A DNA stretch of 64,000 nucleotides from Sisyra terminalis (lineage: Eukaryota > Arthropoda > Insecta > Neuroptera > Sisyridae), in the NCBI GenBank assembly GCA_958496175.1, contig OY292278.1, positions 10,044,001 through 10,108,000 on the forward strand, given 5' to 3'. Shown one piece after another: positions 21,797 through 32,817 of the stretch (its first letter is position 1; every line of letters begins with the position of its first letter). Made by a program: the position numbers and the translations under genes. The notes under the pieces are model-generated. The model saw only the letters and a program-made list of their open reading frames with translations, searched no databases and was not told the origin of the DNA.

Positions 21797-24098
21797 AACA
21801 ATAATTGCAGAATGTTTCCAAAAAGTGGGACATTTTAAAAAATCAGCGATACTCCTTCAAAAGGCGGAAAGGTCCCGCTAAACGTGTGACCACTATATTT
21901 GGTAGATCTCATGATACGTTACAAATAATACCATACAAAATCCCAACCATATTTAGGTCAATCGTAGCTTGGATTGTTAATTATTTTGAAAAATAATTCC
22001 TCCAAAGATATTCATCAATATCACCTATAAACCTTCAAATTTAAAGACAGTTAAGAATAAAGAATAAATCAAAAAATAGGTAAGTTATTTCACTGGGGAT
22101 TTCCTTTTTTATCCTGCCATCCAATTGGATTAAAAGTCTAAAACCCTGATGACTAATAGGGTAAATAAAAAATTATTTTTACCTAATCAGTAAATGTTAT
22201 ATGTAGCCAGATGAACTTTGATATCTTAAGAAAATTAGATGTTTTACAACCATAATGTCATTTTAAACCGAGAATAAAAAATAAAGTACAATTGAAATCA
22301 ATTAACTTTTTTAATTTCATTTATGTTTATATAGAATTGAATGTTTATTATTTCTGGAATATAAGAGGACTATAAAAAAGCCCCTCCAAGATTAAGTTGT
22401 TATCAGGCCAAATATTCTTGCTTAAAAATTATTGTTTTTCCAAAGATTTACTGTATAAAATATAATTGAAAATGCAATTTTGAAAATCTATCCAAATAAA
22501 CTGTATCCTTTTTGAACACTCAATATCCTATTAATATGTGATAATTCGTTGCATTTAGCTTCGGAAATATATGATGGAACTATTTATTAATGAACTCAAT
22601 AAATGTTTTATTCATGGAAACTGTATACGTAGATATTGAAATTCCGGTCAACGAACGATCGAACCAGCTCTACTTTACCGATTTAAGTTATTTTTCCGAT
22701 AATACATCGGAACACATACATTAACCCTAACATTTCATCAGCTGTGTTCAGGTTATGACAGTTTTTTTTTCCAATATGCAGCTCGAACCATCTTGAACCT
22801 TTCCGCTCCCGGAAAGGTTATCTTAAATCTTTTATTCGGTGAAATATTGACGGATGACACAGGCCATATTTTATTAAAATATGTGTTTAATGCCAACCAA
22901 TCCCTGTATGGTCCTGGTTTATTTCAATGCATTTATGCATTGATTTTTGTATGAAATTACGGAAATAAATCCCAACATTATATCATATATTCCAGATTTC
23001 AATTTATTTTTCTTTTATTCCTTGTGTTTTATTGTCGAATTTTGGCTAAGATTCGTCGGTTGTGACTAGTACACTTACAGTAATTTAGTATTCGTATCGT
23101 TAGATTAAATATTCCGAGTGGAATTTCTCGTTCGTTCCGGCGCATTTGCATAATATATTGTTGCTGAAAATAGTTGTTACAATAAAGCGAATGTTTACTG
23201 CGACCGATTAGCATGAGAATTCGCTAATATTTGGTGGAGTTTGTCAATGTTTCTGTTTCAATTGCAACATTATATCTTTATTGTACATTTGTTTAGGGTG
23301 ATTCGTTGAATATCTGTCATTTCACAACATCAATTTCCCGTTATCTTGTTTTACATCCTATTGACTACGGGTTTTGATCGATTAGTTTTAAACTTTAATG
23401 GAAATTACTGTTTTAACAGTTATTAATCATAGTGAAGAAATATGGTTCATTTGTGTAAAACTTTTATATTAGACCGCACTATTCAAGCTTTTTTTGATAA
23501 AAATGATTCATAATAAAGTAATAATCTTAACTATATGCCTTAAATAAATTGCTTCGCAAAATTTTAATATATCCTTGTGCCAAGCTTCGGATTTCAGATA
23601 CGATATTCATGCCAAATCTTACTACTCTCCGTAAAGAATCAAATTTACGAGTTATTTGTACAGAAATATTCCATTTTGGAATGCTTATTGATCTCTAGAA
23701 AGTTTTGGACATGATATAATTCATATTTTTTATTGTCTGGTCCAGGAACTTTCTTCAGACATCTACTAAAAGATCATTCTATATTTCCGCACTGCAGTTT
23801 TGGTCTCAAAAAGTGATCAATCCCAATTTTTTACATCGAGAACCTCAGAAAATCTTATATCATAGCAAATAAGGAAGTTAGAAAATCTTTTCGAGCCTTT
23901 TTAAATTTCAGAAATCCACCCTTACTTTCAGAACCACATATAATCCTTAAAGGTACCTTAATTCCTTCTCAAATTAGAATTAGTCAACAGAAATTTTACT
24001 TTTACTTCAATATACTCGTAAGTTCCTTTTCTTACAAATTGCTTAAAATTTCAACTATTCATACCATTCTAAAGAATTTTCTTCTGCCTAACGATCAT
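21797..24098. other. No gene seen; some complex, possibly unique sequence
   Basis: Mostly AT-rich spacer. Positions 22620-22900 are more complex and include a CTTTCCG-CTC-CGGAAAGG hairpin at about 22800, with no recognised identity. Small frames (21805-21996 plus, 23029-23214 minus) show no motif. Confidence 0.45.
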
Positions 24099-24314
24099 AC
24101 GACTTCTGTACCAAACACTCCGTGGATTTCTTTGGTTAACCTTCTTTTGTTTTGTAAGCTTTTTTTTCCACTAGTGTAACTATTTGCAAAATAGTTTGCT
24201 TTATTGTTGAGTTCATTAAGGGTTCGTACGAATAGTACTTGATTTGGGTCACTACTCAACAGTAGACCCACTGTGTTTTTGATGATACTCTCGTTATTGG
24301 TACCAAATTCGCCC
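24099..24314 (-). pseudogene. Unrecognised open segment without a start codon
   Basis: A minus-strand frame of about 71 codons is open from just after a stop at about 24315 to a stop at 24099. It has protein-like, hydrophilic wording (GLLLSSDPNQVLFVRTLNEL; then FANSYTSGKK and NKRRLTKEIHGVFG). Further minus-strand fragments upstream (LNDLIKAYNTVNYFFQ near 24450) suggest a longer, frameshifted coding relic reaching about 24530. I cannot assign it. Retroelement gag-like sequence is one possibility. Confidence 0.3.
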
Positions 24315-24528
24315 TAGATGATGGGTATTATTAATAATTTGAAATCAGGAGGTCTCCATGATGATTTTTTTTAAGGCGCCTTTGTTCTCTGGATGGAGGA
24401 AGATCTTCAATGGTGTTTGAAAGAAGTAGTTTACTGTATTGTAAGCTTTTATCAAATCATTCAAATCATCCTACTTGTAGTTGCCATCAAGCCTTCGAAA
24501 TTCGCGGGTCAAACTTACTCAATGTTCA

Positions 24529-25118
24529 CAAATTTTGATCTAAACGAAGGATGATTCTATTTTCCTGAGCCACTAGAAACTTGATAATTATACTATTGAG
24601 AATTGCCGTATTTAAAGCGACTTATCTATACTGAAACTATGCCAAATCTTTCAAATGCTGGAGTCTTCCCCTGAGGAATTTCATCTTAAATTTTCTCATT
24701 TTTTTTTCTCCCCCATTTTTTGTTTTTGGTTCCCCAAAAAAACAAAAATTTTCTTAGTTTCTTGTTTTAATTTTACTACACTTCTACACTATTATACTGC
24801 ACTGCTTGGTACAATAGTTCAAAAATTTCGATCTAAACGAAGGATGTTTTATTTTCTTGTGCTACTAGAAACTGGAGAATTATTCTTTTGAGAATTTCCG
24901 TATTTAAGGCAACTTATCTATACTGAAACCATACCAATTCTTTCAAATGCTGGAGCCTTTTATTGAAGAATTTCATTTTAATTCTTCCCATTCTTTTCCT
25001 TCCCCATTTTTTTTTGGTTCCCCAAAAAATCAATACTTTTTTCTTAGTTTCTTGTTGTAATTTTATTGAACTTCTACTCTACTATACTGCACGTATTTGG
25101 TACAATGTAGATAAAAAT
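24529..25118. repeat. Tandem duplication, two units of about 293 bp
   Basis: The unit starting GATCTAAACGAAGGATG at 24537 repeats at 24830. Landmarks follow in order in both: CCGTATTTAA.GC.ACTTATC, TTTCAAATGCTGGAG, TTTGGTTCCCCAAAAAA, TTTCTTAGTTTCTTGTT and CTTGGTACAAT / TTTGGTACAAT. Divergence is moderate with several small indels. The two overlapping 78- and 82-codon open frames are translations of the same unit and are poor gene candidates. Confidence 0.8.
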
Positions 25119-28100
25119 TTTAAAAGAAAGAACAAAGAAAAAAAATATATAAACCATTCTGGACTTCTTCAAGTTTTCCCAGAAAATCTGTTGAGCAAAA
25201 TTAACCAATAATCACTCATATCAAAAAACTATTATTACTACACAATATCCTGACAAAACTATCCTAAACAATTAATTGCCTATGCCTAAGCCTATGCCCA
25301 AATGTACTGACACATATCTCTAAGACATATAACTATATTCTAATTTTTTTTTCATGTGTAATTTTTCGGGTAAAAAAATCATTTAAAACCAAAAATTTTC
25401 AATTTAATATTAACAGTTGTAAAAATCTTTAAACGAGAAAAGAAGCAAAGCATACATTTCATTAAAAGTTCAAATTTCCCTGAAATATAAGAGGTAAAGC
25501 CACATGAAAATAAAGACATTGAAATAAAATCCCTAGCCAATTTTCTTTCTCAAGAATCGTAATTTTTTTCAAGAAAATTATGTATAAAAAATCCACCAGG
25601 AAAAATTATCCACGAATTTTCATTTCTGAATTTAATTTCATCTGTAAAATAGATACTTTTAATTTGCAAAGTTTAAATTACTTTTTTAAACAAACTGTCA
25701 CGAAAATAATAACTTGTTGAATGAAATTTTCCCAACAAACATTAACAAAAAAAGTATGATGAATACCTGCGATTCTATTACATAATATAATAAATGAATG
25801 AAACTCTATCGATAAAATTTGATTGACTTTTATAGTGTTAAAGGTAAATATAATGAAACTTTATTAACACTTTGGAAGTTGAATTTAAATTGATTTTTTT
25901 GTCAATTTTAATGGAAGAGTCTAGCAGAGATATGGGCAAAAAAGTCCCCCGCATAGCTATTTTTCAAAGTTATATATCTCAAAAACTAATTAAGCTAGAG
26001 AAGTGAAACCAACGCGAGGCTTTAGACTATTTTATATAGTAAATCATATATTTTTTTGTAATTTTTAGAAAAAAAAAAATATACAAAAAAAATCCAAAAA
26101 ACAAATGAAATATTTTTTTTATGTGTTCTCTAAAAATGACAATCACGAAAAAAATATATTTTATACTTCTACATTGGCACTATAACTCATAAAAATTGCG
26201 TGAAAAAATAGTTAGTGCGACATCTTGAAAAAAAAATGAAATGTGATTTACGCATAATAGTATACCTCGGTTTTTTTTTTTCGAAGTGTTTCACCAACTT
26301 TTTCATCACAAAACTTCAATAAAAAATAGGCCACATATAGGAGCAAAACAAATATTATTTTCATAATTGTAAGTCACAGAAAACATAAAAAAAATTTTTA
26401 TTAGTGTTTTGTTTTTCTATATTTATTCTTAAGATGACTAATTTCAAGATCAAAATAATTGATCCCAAAAGAAAAAAAAACTACTAGTATTCAATTTTAA
26501 TTAAAATTAGAATAAAAAAAAATTATCAAAATTATCATCACTGTTATAATTTATTACAACTGGAATACTATGCGTCTCCAATGAATTCTGGGTATATATT
26601 GACGGTCATGTGGATCCTGCTAGACCTTTTGTTGTGAAAATTCAAGTAAAAGCTTATGCTCCCCAAATATAATCAAAATCATGAAAAATATTTTCATTTT
26701 ATAAATCTATGTAAAGAAAATATTATTTCCTACATTTCCATTTTTTTTTTCTTCTCTTCAATTGCGTTATAGGAAATATACGGAATTATTCTTTGCATGT
26801 ATTTTTGTTAGGATAAACATATAGTAGTCCAGCAAAAATAAAACCTATTTACGTAAATATTTTAGAGTGGATTGTGGTTTATATTTTACCTTGTCCAAAT
26901 TTTTGAAATTTGACCGTATTATCGTTTAATTCAAGACAAATACATACATAAAATTAGTAAAATTATCTCCTTTTTCATGCAAAAAGATATGTTTTTATCT
27001 AAGAATAAGTAAACGTTTGATTATAATTACAAGATAACATTCTATTATATTCTTTTCAAATTAATTTCCAATTAGTTTTATTTTGATACTAAAATAATGT
27101 TGAACAAACTTTACCGAACCAGTGAAATAGTGAAGTAAAAATTTACGGTTTTTCTGTGTCGCGGATGTATTAGGGGAGAACGTGCAAAACAAGGGGAGAA
27201 TTTATTCCGTTGAATTACAGGTAGGATATATTCGTTATTTAATATCAGGGATTAAAAGTTGATGGAAAAAATGTTTCATAATTTTTTCTTATATCAAATG
27301 TTTTTAAAATTCCTTTTTCCGTCACAGCGAAAGCTTTTGCTTGTGACAGAATTTATATGCTAACAAATCGCTTTGTCGCGAAAAAAGTTTTAATCCTGTT
27401 TTTTTTCTTTCGAGATTATAATATTATATTTAAATTTGTTGTTCCAAATGCCCTGTTATGAAATTTAATATTTTAATTCTGATAAAGTTCTGTGAAATGA
27501 AATGGACAAGGTATAAAGTTGCCGTCTTTTTTTTTTCTTCTTTTTATCAAATGGCCTTGTTTTGAAACACTTTTAAAATACAAAGGAATGACCACAATGG
27601 AAAATTTAGCATAAAGTTTAAAGGTTGTTTGACAAAAGCCACTGTTTGCTGAAATATTACTATTAAATTAGCTGTGTTAAAGAAAGCAAATGGAGGTGTA
27701 GGAATGGTAGTAGAGCTTTGGACTCGAATTCATTTCATCTTTGACGTACTGTAGACAAAAGTAATGACTATTTCTTCAAAGCTCAGGTGGTTTGTCAAAA
27801 AATCACATTGTTATCAATTTCAAAAATTATATTTTAGTTATCAAATTTGCCACCTATTAAAATGTTTTTCTGAAGTATCAAATTATGAGACATTTCAAAG
27901 CTTAGAAGGTAATGAATGAATAGTTATATAAAGGAATTTTTTCAATGTATATGTCTATTCATGTTTCTAATACATTCATATGTAGATATTTAATATATTT
28001 TTTTATATTTTTAATAATAAATTTTGAGTTGTGTTGGCGGACACAACCAATTCAAGAGCAGGACAAGACGACAAATTGCAATTATTGCCTAGAGGCAGAT

Positions 28101-28138
28101 TGTGCAAATTAAGTGGAAATAAAAAAAAATATTTTTAA
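25119..28138. other. No gene seen: 3-kb AT-rich spacer
   Basis: Long A and T tracts, no open frame of note and no convincing terminal repeats. GTCTAGCAG at 25920 and CTGCTAGAC at 26613 are weakly inverted, but the arms between them do not pair. Confidence 0.5.
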
Positions 28139-28377
28139 TATGATATTAACGATTATACTTTTAATTGTCTGCCTGAAGGGGCTTTACTTTCATATGCGGA
28201 TGATACAAATATACGCTGCTCGGGCAGTACTTGGGCTGAAGTCAACCTTATTTTAACTCGATGGTTAATCAAAATTGACAATTGGTTAAGAGAAAATCAG
28301 TTGTCTCTCAACATAGATAAGTCTACGTATATTACGTTTGGTAATTATAATCTAAGATCCCACTGCAGAAAAGTGTA
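28139..28377 (+). pseudogene. Non-LTR retrotransposon RT fragment (CR1/L2-like)
   Basis: The plus-strand translation is DINDYTFNCLPEGALLSYADDT, then RCSGSTWAEV, then a helical thumb-type segment (WLIKIDNWLRENQLSLNIDKS) and ITFGN. This includes the catalytic YADD block and the following region. About 79 codons are uninterrupted and then reach a stop, so it seems younger or less broken than its minus-strand relative at 1414-1731, with which it shares NCL..G.L.SYADDT..RCSGSTWAEV. The upstream palm and fingers and the rest of the protein are absent. Confidence 0.85.
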
Positions 28378-28555
28378 GTGATCGAGTTTATGCTAAAAAC
28401 CTAATGTTTACGCATATTTATCATCAGAAGAATAAATATCTACTAGGTTGCCTATCAAAATGTGGCCGCTAGTATTTTTAATTAAATTATTTTTAATTGG
28501 TTTTTCGCAAAAATTTAATTGATTTGTTTTTAAAATAAAATATCGTCCACTTCAC
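28378..28555. other. No gene seen
   Basis: Short spacer between the RT fragment and a possible promoter region. Confidence 0.4.
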
Positions 28556-28559
28556 GGCA

Positions 28560-28635
28560 ATATATATAAAGACTTTGAAAAGTCTGGGTTGCCGTTGCGC
28601 ACTTGACCACACCTCTTTGCAGCCAGGTGAAAACA
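28560..28635 (+). promoter_or_regulatory. Possible promoter and untranslated first exon
   Basis: A TATATATAAAG box-like run at 28560 is followed by less AT-rich sequence (GGGTTGCCGTTGCGCACTTG) and then AAACAG|GTATGA, a good donor-type site at 28635/28636. Together with the open frame at 28778 this could be a transcription start and 5' exon. It is inference from spacing only. Confidence 0.2.
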
Positions 28636-28777
28636 GGTATGATTTTGGGCCCTTTTTACGTTCATAACGTGCATTTATGATTTATGTATCAAATTAAAGC
28701 TAATTTTTTTCTCATTATTATGATATTCGGTTACCTAATTAAATCTGGCCACAAACAAAGGTTGCTGGCTGCTAAAG

Positions 28778-28933
28778 ATGGTAAATATTAAAAAAAACTG
28801 TGAAAGAGAGCTAGCCAGATTTAACCAGTCAGACGAGGACAGCGATTGGCAGCTGTATGATGTTTTAAAGCCATTGCGCATGCGTCGGAATAAAGAAACT
28901 GAGGAAATTATTAATAAGCACAGGTACCTTTAG
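28778..28933 (+). CDS. Candidate first coding exon, 51-codon frame
   Basis: The ATG at 28778 has a favourable context (AAG-ATG-G). The frame encodes a charged, codon-rich peptide (ERELARFNQSDEDSDW, then DVLKPLRMRRNKETEE) and reaches a stop at 28931-28933. A strong donor-type site CACAG|GTACCT sits at 28922/28923, so in a spliced gene the exon would be 28778-28922. The segment is much less AT-rich than its flanks and free of homopolymers. I do not recognise a domain. It could also be a fragment of an uncharacterised transposon protein. Later exons are not visible. Confidence 0.35.
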   Translation: MVNIKKNCERELARFNQSDEDSDWQLYDVLKPLRMRRNKETEEIINKHRYL

Positions 28934-28937
28934 TGAC

Positions 28938-29548
28938 TAAACACTGACATTTAATTTTAAATTAAAATTGTATTTATTTATTCCATTGGTAATTCTGTTT
29001 TAACTTTGTAACTTTTAACTTTTTTACTTTTAATTTTGCTAAACTGATTACATGCAATTGTACATTGCATTACATTACAATTGTAACATTCTAATTCTCT
29101 GTACAGATGCTTTGCATCTCTGTAGAATTCCTACTGGAAGTAAAATAATAATAAATAAAAATAAAATATTCGTTTCTTAAAAATTAACCCAATTTTTATT
29201 ACTAATTCCCATGATTTTTATCAGATCTACTGATTCAAATGATTAAAACCCACAAAAAGGGTAAAACTTATCAATTCTTTGTCATGAAATACCAAAAACA
29301 CTAACCATAGTATTAAATCTTAAAACTGTTATCTATCTTCTTAAGTATTGCAATGTTTCATTTTGAAGATATCCATGCTTTATAATTACATCAATTTTCA
29401 TATATCTTAAAAAGCTTTTTTTTTGGGAATCCATTCCTGATGCTTTATATTCGTGTGAAGTATGAACGAATTACATTCATAAGTTTGGGTTATAAGACGC
29501 GAAAAATTTCTCTGTCGATTTTTACTACAGAAAAAAATGACAAAAATA
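28938..29548. other. No gene seen
   Basis: AT-rich spacer with short palindromes such as GCAATTGTAC..TTACAATTG near 29055-29085. Confidence 0.5.
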
Positions 29549-29560
29549 TTGCTTAGTATT
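29549..29560. repeat. Target-site duplication, left copy (12 bp)
   Basis: TTGCTTAGTATT here is repeated at 29863-29874. Confidence 0.65.
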
Positions 29561-29862
29561 CCTGGTTGCTCTCATTCATGGTGGGGTAAAAAATTAATAA
29601 TGTTCTTGGGAACTTGGATTTAAATAATAAGACGTTATTTTTCAAAATATCTCAACGTTTCGTTGGTATTTATTTCCAACTTCTTCAGGGGAATTTTTGA
29701 TGTTAACATCCTCGTTGTAAATTTTGGCTTTTGAACAAGATTTTTAACAAGATAACCGAGTGAGTAAGTTAGTGGCAATTATGTATTGGTAATTGTATTG
29801 GTTTAAACCAATTGTATTGATCTTATTATTTAAATCCAAGTTTCCAAGAACATGATTAATTT
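29561..29862. mobile_element. Hammerhead-bearing short insertion
   Basis: A 302-bp insertion is bounded by a 12-bp direct repeat. Near both ends there is a 44-bp inverted repeat (29588-29631 and 29821-29864) containing ACTTGGATTTAAATAATAAG. A hammerhead-like motif lies on the minus strand at 29654-29690. There is no coding capacity. The architecture matches the insertions at 8938-9460 and 42969-43242. It is probably a Penelope-derived or retrozyme-like non-autonomous retroelement. Confidence 0.65.
29654..29690 (-). ncRNA. Hammerhead-like ribozyme motif
   Basis: The minus strand has CTGAAGA, then stem II GTTGG/CCAAC with an AAATAAATA loop, then GAAACGTT. Stem II differs from the copies at 9001 and 9333 at paired positions on both sides, so base pairing is preserved. 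Confidence 0.6.
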
Positions 29863-29874
29863 TTGCTTAGTATT
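29863..29874. repeat. Target-site duplication, right copy (12 bp)
   Basis: Second copy of TTGCTTAGTATT. Confidence 0.65.
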
Positions 29875-30164
29875 TTGTGTTTCCAATGGAATTACAGCTA
29901 TGAAATCATTGAAAATTTTTCAGAAATGCTTTGGAGAATTTATTCTATTGTGTTTGGTTGAGACAAAGTATTCATTAAGGGTCGTAAAATTGTAGAGAAC
30001 TTGCTTCATGTGAATTGTTCATTCATATGGAAAAATTAGATGAAATTGGACTTTAAAATTTAATATTGGAATAAGAAAGATAGCAAAGGTTCTCAGCAGC
30101 TGTTAAAGATTGACTCAATACGTTTTGATTTACATTCGTCCGGTTAACAACCGGATTTATGGGC

Positions 30165-30462
30165 AAAACTCATAAATTCTTGAACATGATAATGCACCAT
30201 TGCAATTGTGCTGAATTGTGGCTGATTTTTTTGCCAAAAACGAAACAAAAACCATCGTTTAGCCATCGCAGTTGCCAGATTTGAATTCTTGTGACTTTTT
30301 TTTGCTTCCGAAACTCAAATATCTACTTCCGGGAACGTGAAATCGATTCAGGTAATAAAGGGAAATTTGCGTAAGGAACTTATTTTTTTCCTGCTCGAAG
30401 TCTATAACTATTGGCGTGCTTTTATTGGTTCAAAAGGATTCTATTTTGGAAACGATGATTAA
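30165..30462 (+). pseudogene. Mariner-family transposase relic, C-terminal part
   Basis: With frame changes, the plus strand reads LEHDNAPL, DFFAKNETKTIV, LPDLNSCDFFLLPKLKYLL and, near the end, WRAFIGSKGFYFGNDD followed by a stop at 30462. These correspond to the HDNAPxH, SPDLAPCDFFLFPKLK and C-terminal GxYFEGD blocks of mariner transposases of the SETMAR/mellifera-like type. Two of the three catalytic acids lie in this part. Frameshifts and stops make it non-functional, and the N-terminal half is not recognisable. Confidence 0.8.
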
Positions 30463-30485
30463 GATTTGTACTATCTATATATTTA

Positions 30486-30890
30486 TATAAAATTCTTTGT
30501 CCTGATTGACTAATTTATGAGTCAACGAAGAGCCTAAATCGTTGATCATGGAGACGTGAAATTTGAAGCCTGTCAAGTTTCATATGTGTGTTTTATCATT
30601 TTTTCATTATTTTACTTTAAGTTATGCAAAGAATAAATATTTTGGAAATTGCATTAAGATTTTGGATTTATTTCCTTTTGTGTAGTAAGAAATATTTTTT
30701 TGCTGTTACTCCAAAACCTTATGAAAATCACATATGAAATTTGTCAGGCGCAGTGACGATATGGTGAAGGCCTTCGATAAGAAAGAACTGCAGAAAAATT
30801 CGCCTCTAAAGAGGTAAAAAGTGATGATAATATTTGAAGGTGATAAAGTTGACCTGATCGTTAATCAAAATTTAAACACAAAAAATAAAA
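30486..30890. repeat. Dispersed repeat, copy 2, with an insert
   Basis: Same landmarks as 9826-10070 (TTTGTCCTGATTGA, GAGACGTGAAATTTG, CCTGATCGTTAATC). About 190 extra bp lie in the middle, bounded by CAAGTTTCATATGTG and CACATATGAAATTTG (about 30568-30756), an inverted pair that suggests a small MITE inside the repeat. Confidence 0.6.
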
Positions 30891-31768
30891 GGTTTTTAAA
30901 TATTGCATAACTTTCGATTAACATTCGATTTTTCTTTAAATTTGAAATAGAAACAAAGAAAATGTCGCTAAACAAAGAAAAATAATGCTAATTACACATT
31001 GTTGATGTTTTATGAAGGGTTTGAATGTCAGTACAAATTAATAAAACTTTGGTGCATATAGATGAGGTTTTTAACTATTTTATGGGGTTTCTTAATACAC
31101 CAAATCTACCAAGTATTCCGTATCACTTATCCTGAAAGTGGATGACGTATTAATGCTACTGTAAAATTTCAATTCGCCAGGAATCGATCTGAAGAGAGTC
31201 TTCTTCCCAAAGGACCAGTTTTATATGGCCTCATCTAAAACAAGTTTAGTACGGGACCTGATGTCGTTAGCAACTAAAGAAAAAACCGGAATGTCGTATA
31301 TAAAGAGGTATTTAAATAAGTTCTTCTTACATTAAGATTCTTAAATAAAGTATTTATTTTTATGATGCATGAACCAACTATGAAATTACGTAAATTTATA
31401 GCTATGATAAGTAACATATGAGAACCGGAAGAATATGTAAACATTATCGAATTTTTATTCCGCAAAAATTAGTTAACAAATAATTTATTTAAAATTGCGA
31501 ATAAAGAAACCCTACGGGCATTTATTGTATTTCTAAAAATAAATATTCCAATCATATTTTAAATATAGATTTCAAAATTTGTCCAGAAAATCGGGGTGGT
31601 GATGGCAAGCGGTACATAAAAATTGCTCACATGATATTTTATGGAGTCAAATCCTTGGAATGTAAAAGGTTATAAAACAAATTTTCAACGATTTAACGTA
31701 AAAGTTTTACAATTATTTCAACAATTTAGATATTTCAATGATTAAAGGAAATTGAAGGAATAGACATT
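30891..31768. other. No gene seen
   Basis: AT-rich sequence. Positions 31080-31260 are somewhat more complex but match nothing I know. Confidence 0.45.
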
Positions 31769-31770
31769 AT

Positions 31771-32817
31771 TAGGTGTATTAATATGAGACCAGAATTTGC
31801 CAACAAGTGGTGGTACCTACCAATAGAAGATCTACTAAATGGGCAGATGAATAATACAGATCAATTTTTGACGTTTTTGCTCAATTTTATTATTTACTTT
31901 AATACTTTTTTTTTATTTTATTAATATACTAGTGTGGAAATATGAAACCACAATTTGCCCATAAATGGTGCTGATTGCTTATAGAGGGTCTACCAAATCA
32001 TGTCATTGAGGCAATTTCTTTGTGTAAATATTTGGCAAAAATTTTCAATTCGCAAAAGTGTATACTTCCTACGGCCTGATCATTTTAAATAGCATTGAAC
32101 ATATCAAGTATTGGGCCCAAAAATTGCGACTCGCATATGGCATTAATTTTCTTTTACCAATTTAACAAAAAGTGCTGCAAAATTGCATCAAATATTTGCC
32201 AAAGCTTTCGTCAAACAGGTTTTTAGGAAATTACAGGGTCTTAAGAAATTTTGAATATTTGAAATTGGCAATATTGCCGTGAAGAACGAAGAACGTAGTC
32301 AACCACCAAAAAAATTTAAAGGTATTGAATTTTAAGAATCGCTGGATTAGAATGGTAGTTAAATGTAACGATAACTTGCGATAGTAGATTTTAACCAAGC
32401 TTTAGAGCAAAAAATGGCCAGTATATCAAAATAGGGAATATGAAGTGATCTTACTGCAAAGTAATTCCCCTGGTCATAAAAAAATAGGAGTAAAGGATAT
32501 GATTGAGACATTCATTTTGGAAAAATTTTTGCATATGGCTTACACCTCAAAATTGGTTTCTTTTATTATTTCTTATTTGAATCAATGTGACATGCACTTG
32601 CTATGCAGTCCTTAAAATCTTCCGAGGATCTTCAAAAATGATTCAACATTTTACTCCAAAGGTGAATAATTTTTTAGTCTTAATATCCACAAATTGTGAG
32701 AAAAATGGTCAAAATATTAAGTTAAAAGAGAAAATTATTTTGAATTAGATAAGTATTTTCATGGAAAAATAAGGAAAGCTTATTTACAGAAAAAAAATCC
32801 GGTTTCATATTAATCAT
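31771..32817 (+). mobile_element. Decayed mariner element with TIRs
   Basis: A left end TAGGTGTATTAATATGAGAC (31771) resembles mariner 5' TIRs. A second left-end copy, AGTGTGGAAATATGAAACCA, lies at 31930 and its flank is repeated too. The inverted right end, ATCCGGTTTCATATTAAT, is at 32798-32815. Between them the transposase relic is at about 32140-32700. The double left end suggests a duplication or a second truncated copy. Confidence 0.7.
32140..32700 (+). pseudogene. Mariner transposase relic
   Basis: The plus strand, with stops and frame changes, reads TKSAAKLHQIFAKAF (N-terminal helix-turn-helix region), then FEIGNIAVKNEERSQPPKKF (the FxxGDFDVxDxxRSGxPKKF linker), then IGVKDMIETF and FYYFLFESM..ALAMQSLKS. 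The last matches the SDYHLFxSMxHxLAxQxFxS block containing the third catalytic aspartate; here the aspartate is lost. The middle of the protein, with the first two catalytic residues, is deleted or unrecognisable. It is closest to the cecropia/mauritiana-type mariners by wording. Confidence 0.75.

Noticed and set aside
25916..26640. Possible foldback with GTCTAGCAG and CTGCTAGAC ends
   Set aside because: Only the terminal nine or so bases pair; the inner sequence is not inverted.
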